Assembly (NCBI GenBank): GCA_008704415.1
Contig: VXIS01000560.1
Coordinates: 1-17,692 of the forward strand
DNA: 17,692 nt
From: Sphaerosporella brunnea
Lineage: Eukaryota > Ascomycota > Pezizomycetes > Pezizales > Pyronemataceae
Reading direction: 5' to 3'
The notes beneath the pieces were generated by a model that worked only from the letters and a program-made list of their open reading frames with translations, had not been told where the DNA came from and did not search any database. Of the stretch, positions 16,878 through 17,692 are shown piece after piece. Numbering within the stretch: the stretch's first letter is position 1; each line of letters starts with the position of its first letter. A program made the position numbers and the translations under genes.

Positions 16878-17692
16878 TGGGCGATGTGCAGCAGGAGTTG
16901 GAGCTGTCGCTGTGTAGTGAGGGAAGAGGTTGAGATCGCTTGAGTTGGTGATGGTCAGGGGGGTTCTTGTTTTTCTAACCCTTAGGGCTTTCGTACAATA
17001 TTGAACCCGACATCAGGGTTGCTGTGGGGTCTCTCACTCGTGTCTCACGGCATGATGCTACAGATCGGCTGCAAATTTGCCGCGGCGGAAGCTGCGAGTG
17101 CGCCATGATAAGCCGATCTTCAAAGCTCCTTTGAGATATGCATCGCTATCCACGCTTGTCGTCTGCTTCGACGTAAACCTCACCACAACCATTCAGCTGT
17201 TACACCTCGGGAACACCGACCTCCACGGTTTCGGGAGGTTGGCCACAAAACGATCAACAAAATTTTCTTTCAGTCAAACTTTCTCGTCAGTGTAAGGGTG
17301 GATAATGGTTACAAAAAAACAAAATTGCTGCTAACCATTACTCTATAAACTCGGATGAGAGCATACGGTGGAAAGCTTATTTACTTTGCTGCCGCACCCT
17401 CGCCGCACGGCGGGCATCCGACCCACAGGCACTAATCATCTACAGATCATCATGATCGCCATCAGATCGTGCACCCGACTGTTGCCTCGCCGCCTGCAAC
17501 CCCAACACAGCGACGACGACACCATCAATAGACGCAGCATGAAAAAGCAACCGGGAATGTGGTGACGCCAAACCCGGAAGCCTGCTCGTCACAACACCAT
17601 AGCTAATGATTCGCTGAAACACAAGATGTCACTCGCTGACCCCTGGTTTGTCATCCTACCTAGGTCTAAGGATTGTGTGACAAGGAGCGGAA
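16878..17692. other. Upstream region of the SET gene and right edge
   Basis: It should hold the minus-strand promoter of the SET gene. A 9-bp inverted pair TAATGGTTA / TAACCATTA encloses an A-rich loop (about 17304-17341). Just after it, TAAACTCGGAT (17346-17356) shares AAACTCGGAT with the end of MITE 2. A short frame at 17452-17565 starts with an Arg-rich, presequence-like stretch but is too short and lacks support. Confidence 0.4.

Noticed and set aside
16974..16990. CTAACCCTTAGGG word upstream of the SET gene
   Set aside because: A single partial telomere-like word with a palindromic look; too short to mean anything.
17368..17565. 65-codon frame with an Arg-rich presequence-like stretch from 17452
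   Set aside because: Too short, ends at once, and no splice donor or family supports a mitochondrial protein.
1..17692. CRISPR array, biosynthetic gene cluster or bacterial-type defence system
   Set aside because: No spaced direct repeats, no backbone enzymes and no bacterial-style operons are seen; the window is fungal with dispersed genes and transposons.

Overview
The window looks like nuclear DNA of a filamentous ascomycete (Pezizomycotina). The reasons are short GT-AG introns (about 50-100 bp), a Zn(II)2Cys6 regulator with a fungal middle-homology region, a single dispersed 5S rRNA gene, and a transposon mix (Ty3/gypsy, piggyBac, TA-flanked MITEs) typical of accessory, gene-poor fungal regions. 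I cannot name the species.

Layout: (1) 1-803 is the 5' end of a minus-strand Ty3/gypsy-type retroelement, with a partial gag open to the window edge and a probable LTR ending at 803. (2) 836-2374 is a plus-strand piggyBac-type transposase. Its DDD triad and C-terminal Cys-rich domain are intact, but its N-terminal part is cut off by the retroelement side and broken by a TGA where a Trp is expected. (3) 2375-5332 is gene-poor, with simple repeats, a 250-bp TA-flanked MITE (4725-4974) and an 88-bp hairpin element (5007-5094). (4) 5333-7641, minus strand, is a complete three-exon Zn2Cys6 transcription factor of 717 aa. (5) 8457-8575, minus strand, is a 5S rRNA gene. (6) 8976-12122 holds short unrecognised open frames and a broken, possibly retroelement-derived ORF. 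(7) 12841-13274, plus strand, is a three-exon gene for a 98-aa secreted protein with the second half of a CFEM-type cysteine pattern. (8) 13508-13728 is a second TA-flanked MITE whose ends resemble the first. (9) 14340-14720 is a decayed Ty3/gypsy reverse transcriptase that has lost its catalytic YxDD motif. (10) 15879-16877, minus strand, is a single-exon SET-domain protein. The rest, to 17692, is non-coding as far as I can see.

The host genes with good support are the transcription factor, the 5S gene, the small secreted protein and the SET protein. Nothing in the sequence links them as one pathway or cluster. The most distinctive points are the half-CFEM secreted protein beside a MITE, the two MITEs sharing a terminal sequence, and the nested and broken transposons at the left edge. 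I see no convincing new multi-gene system.
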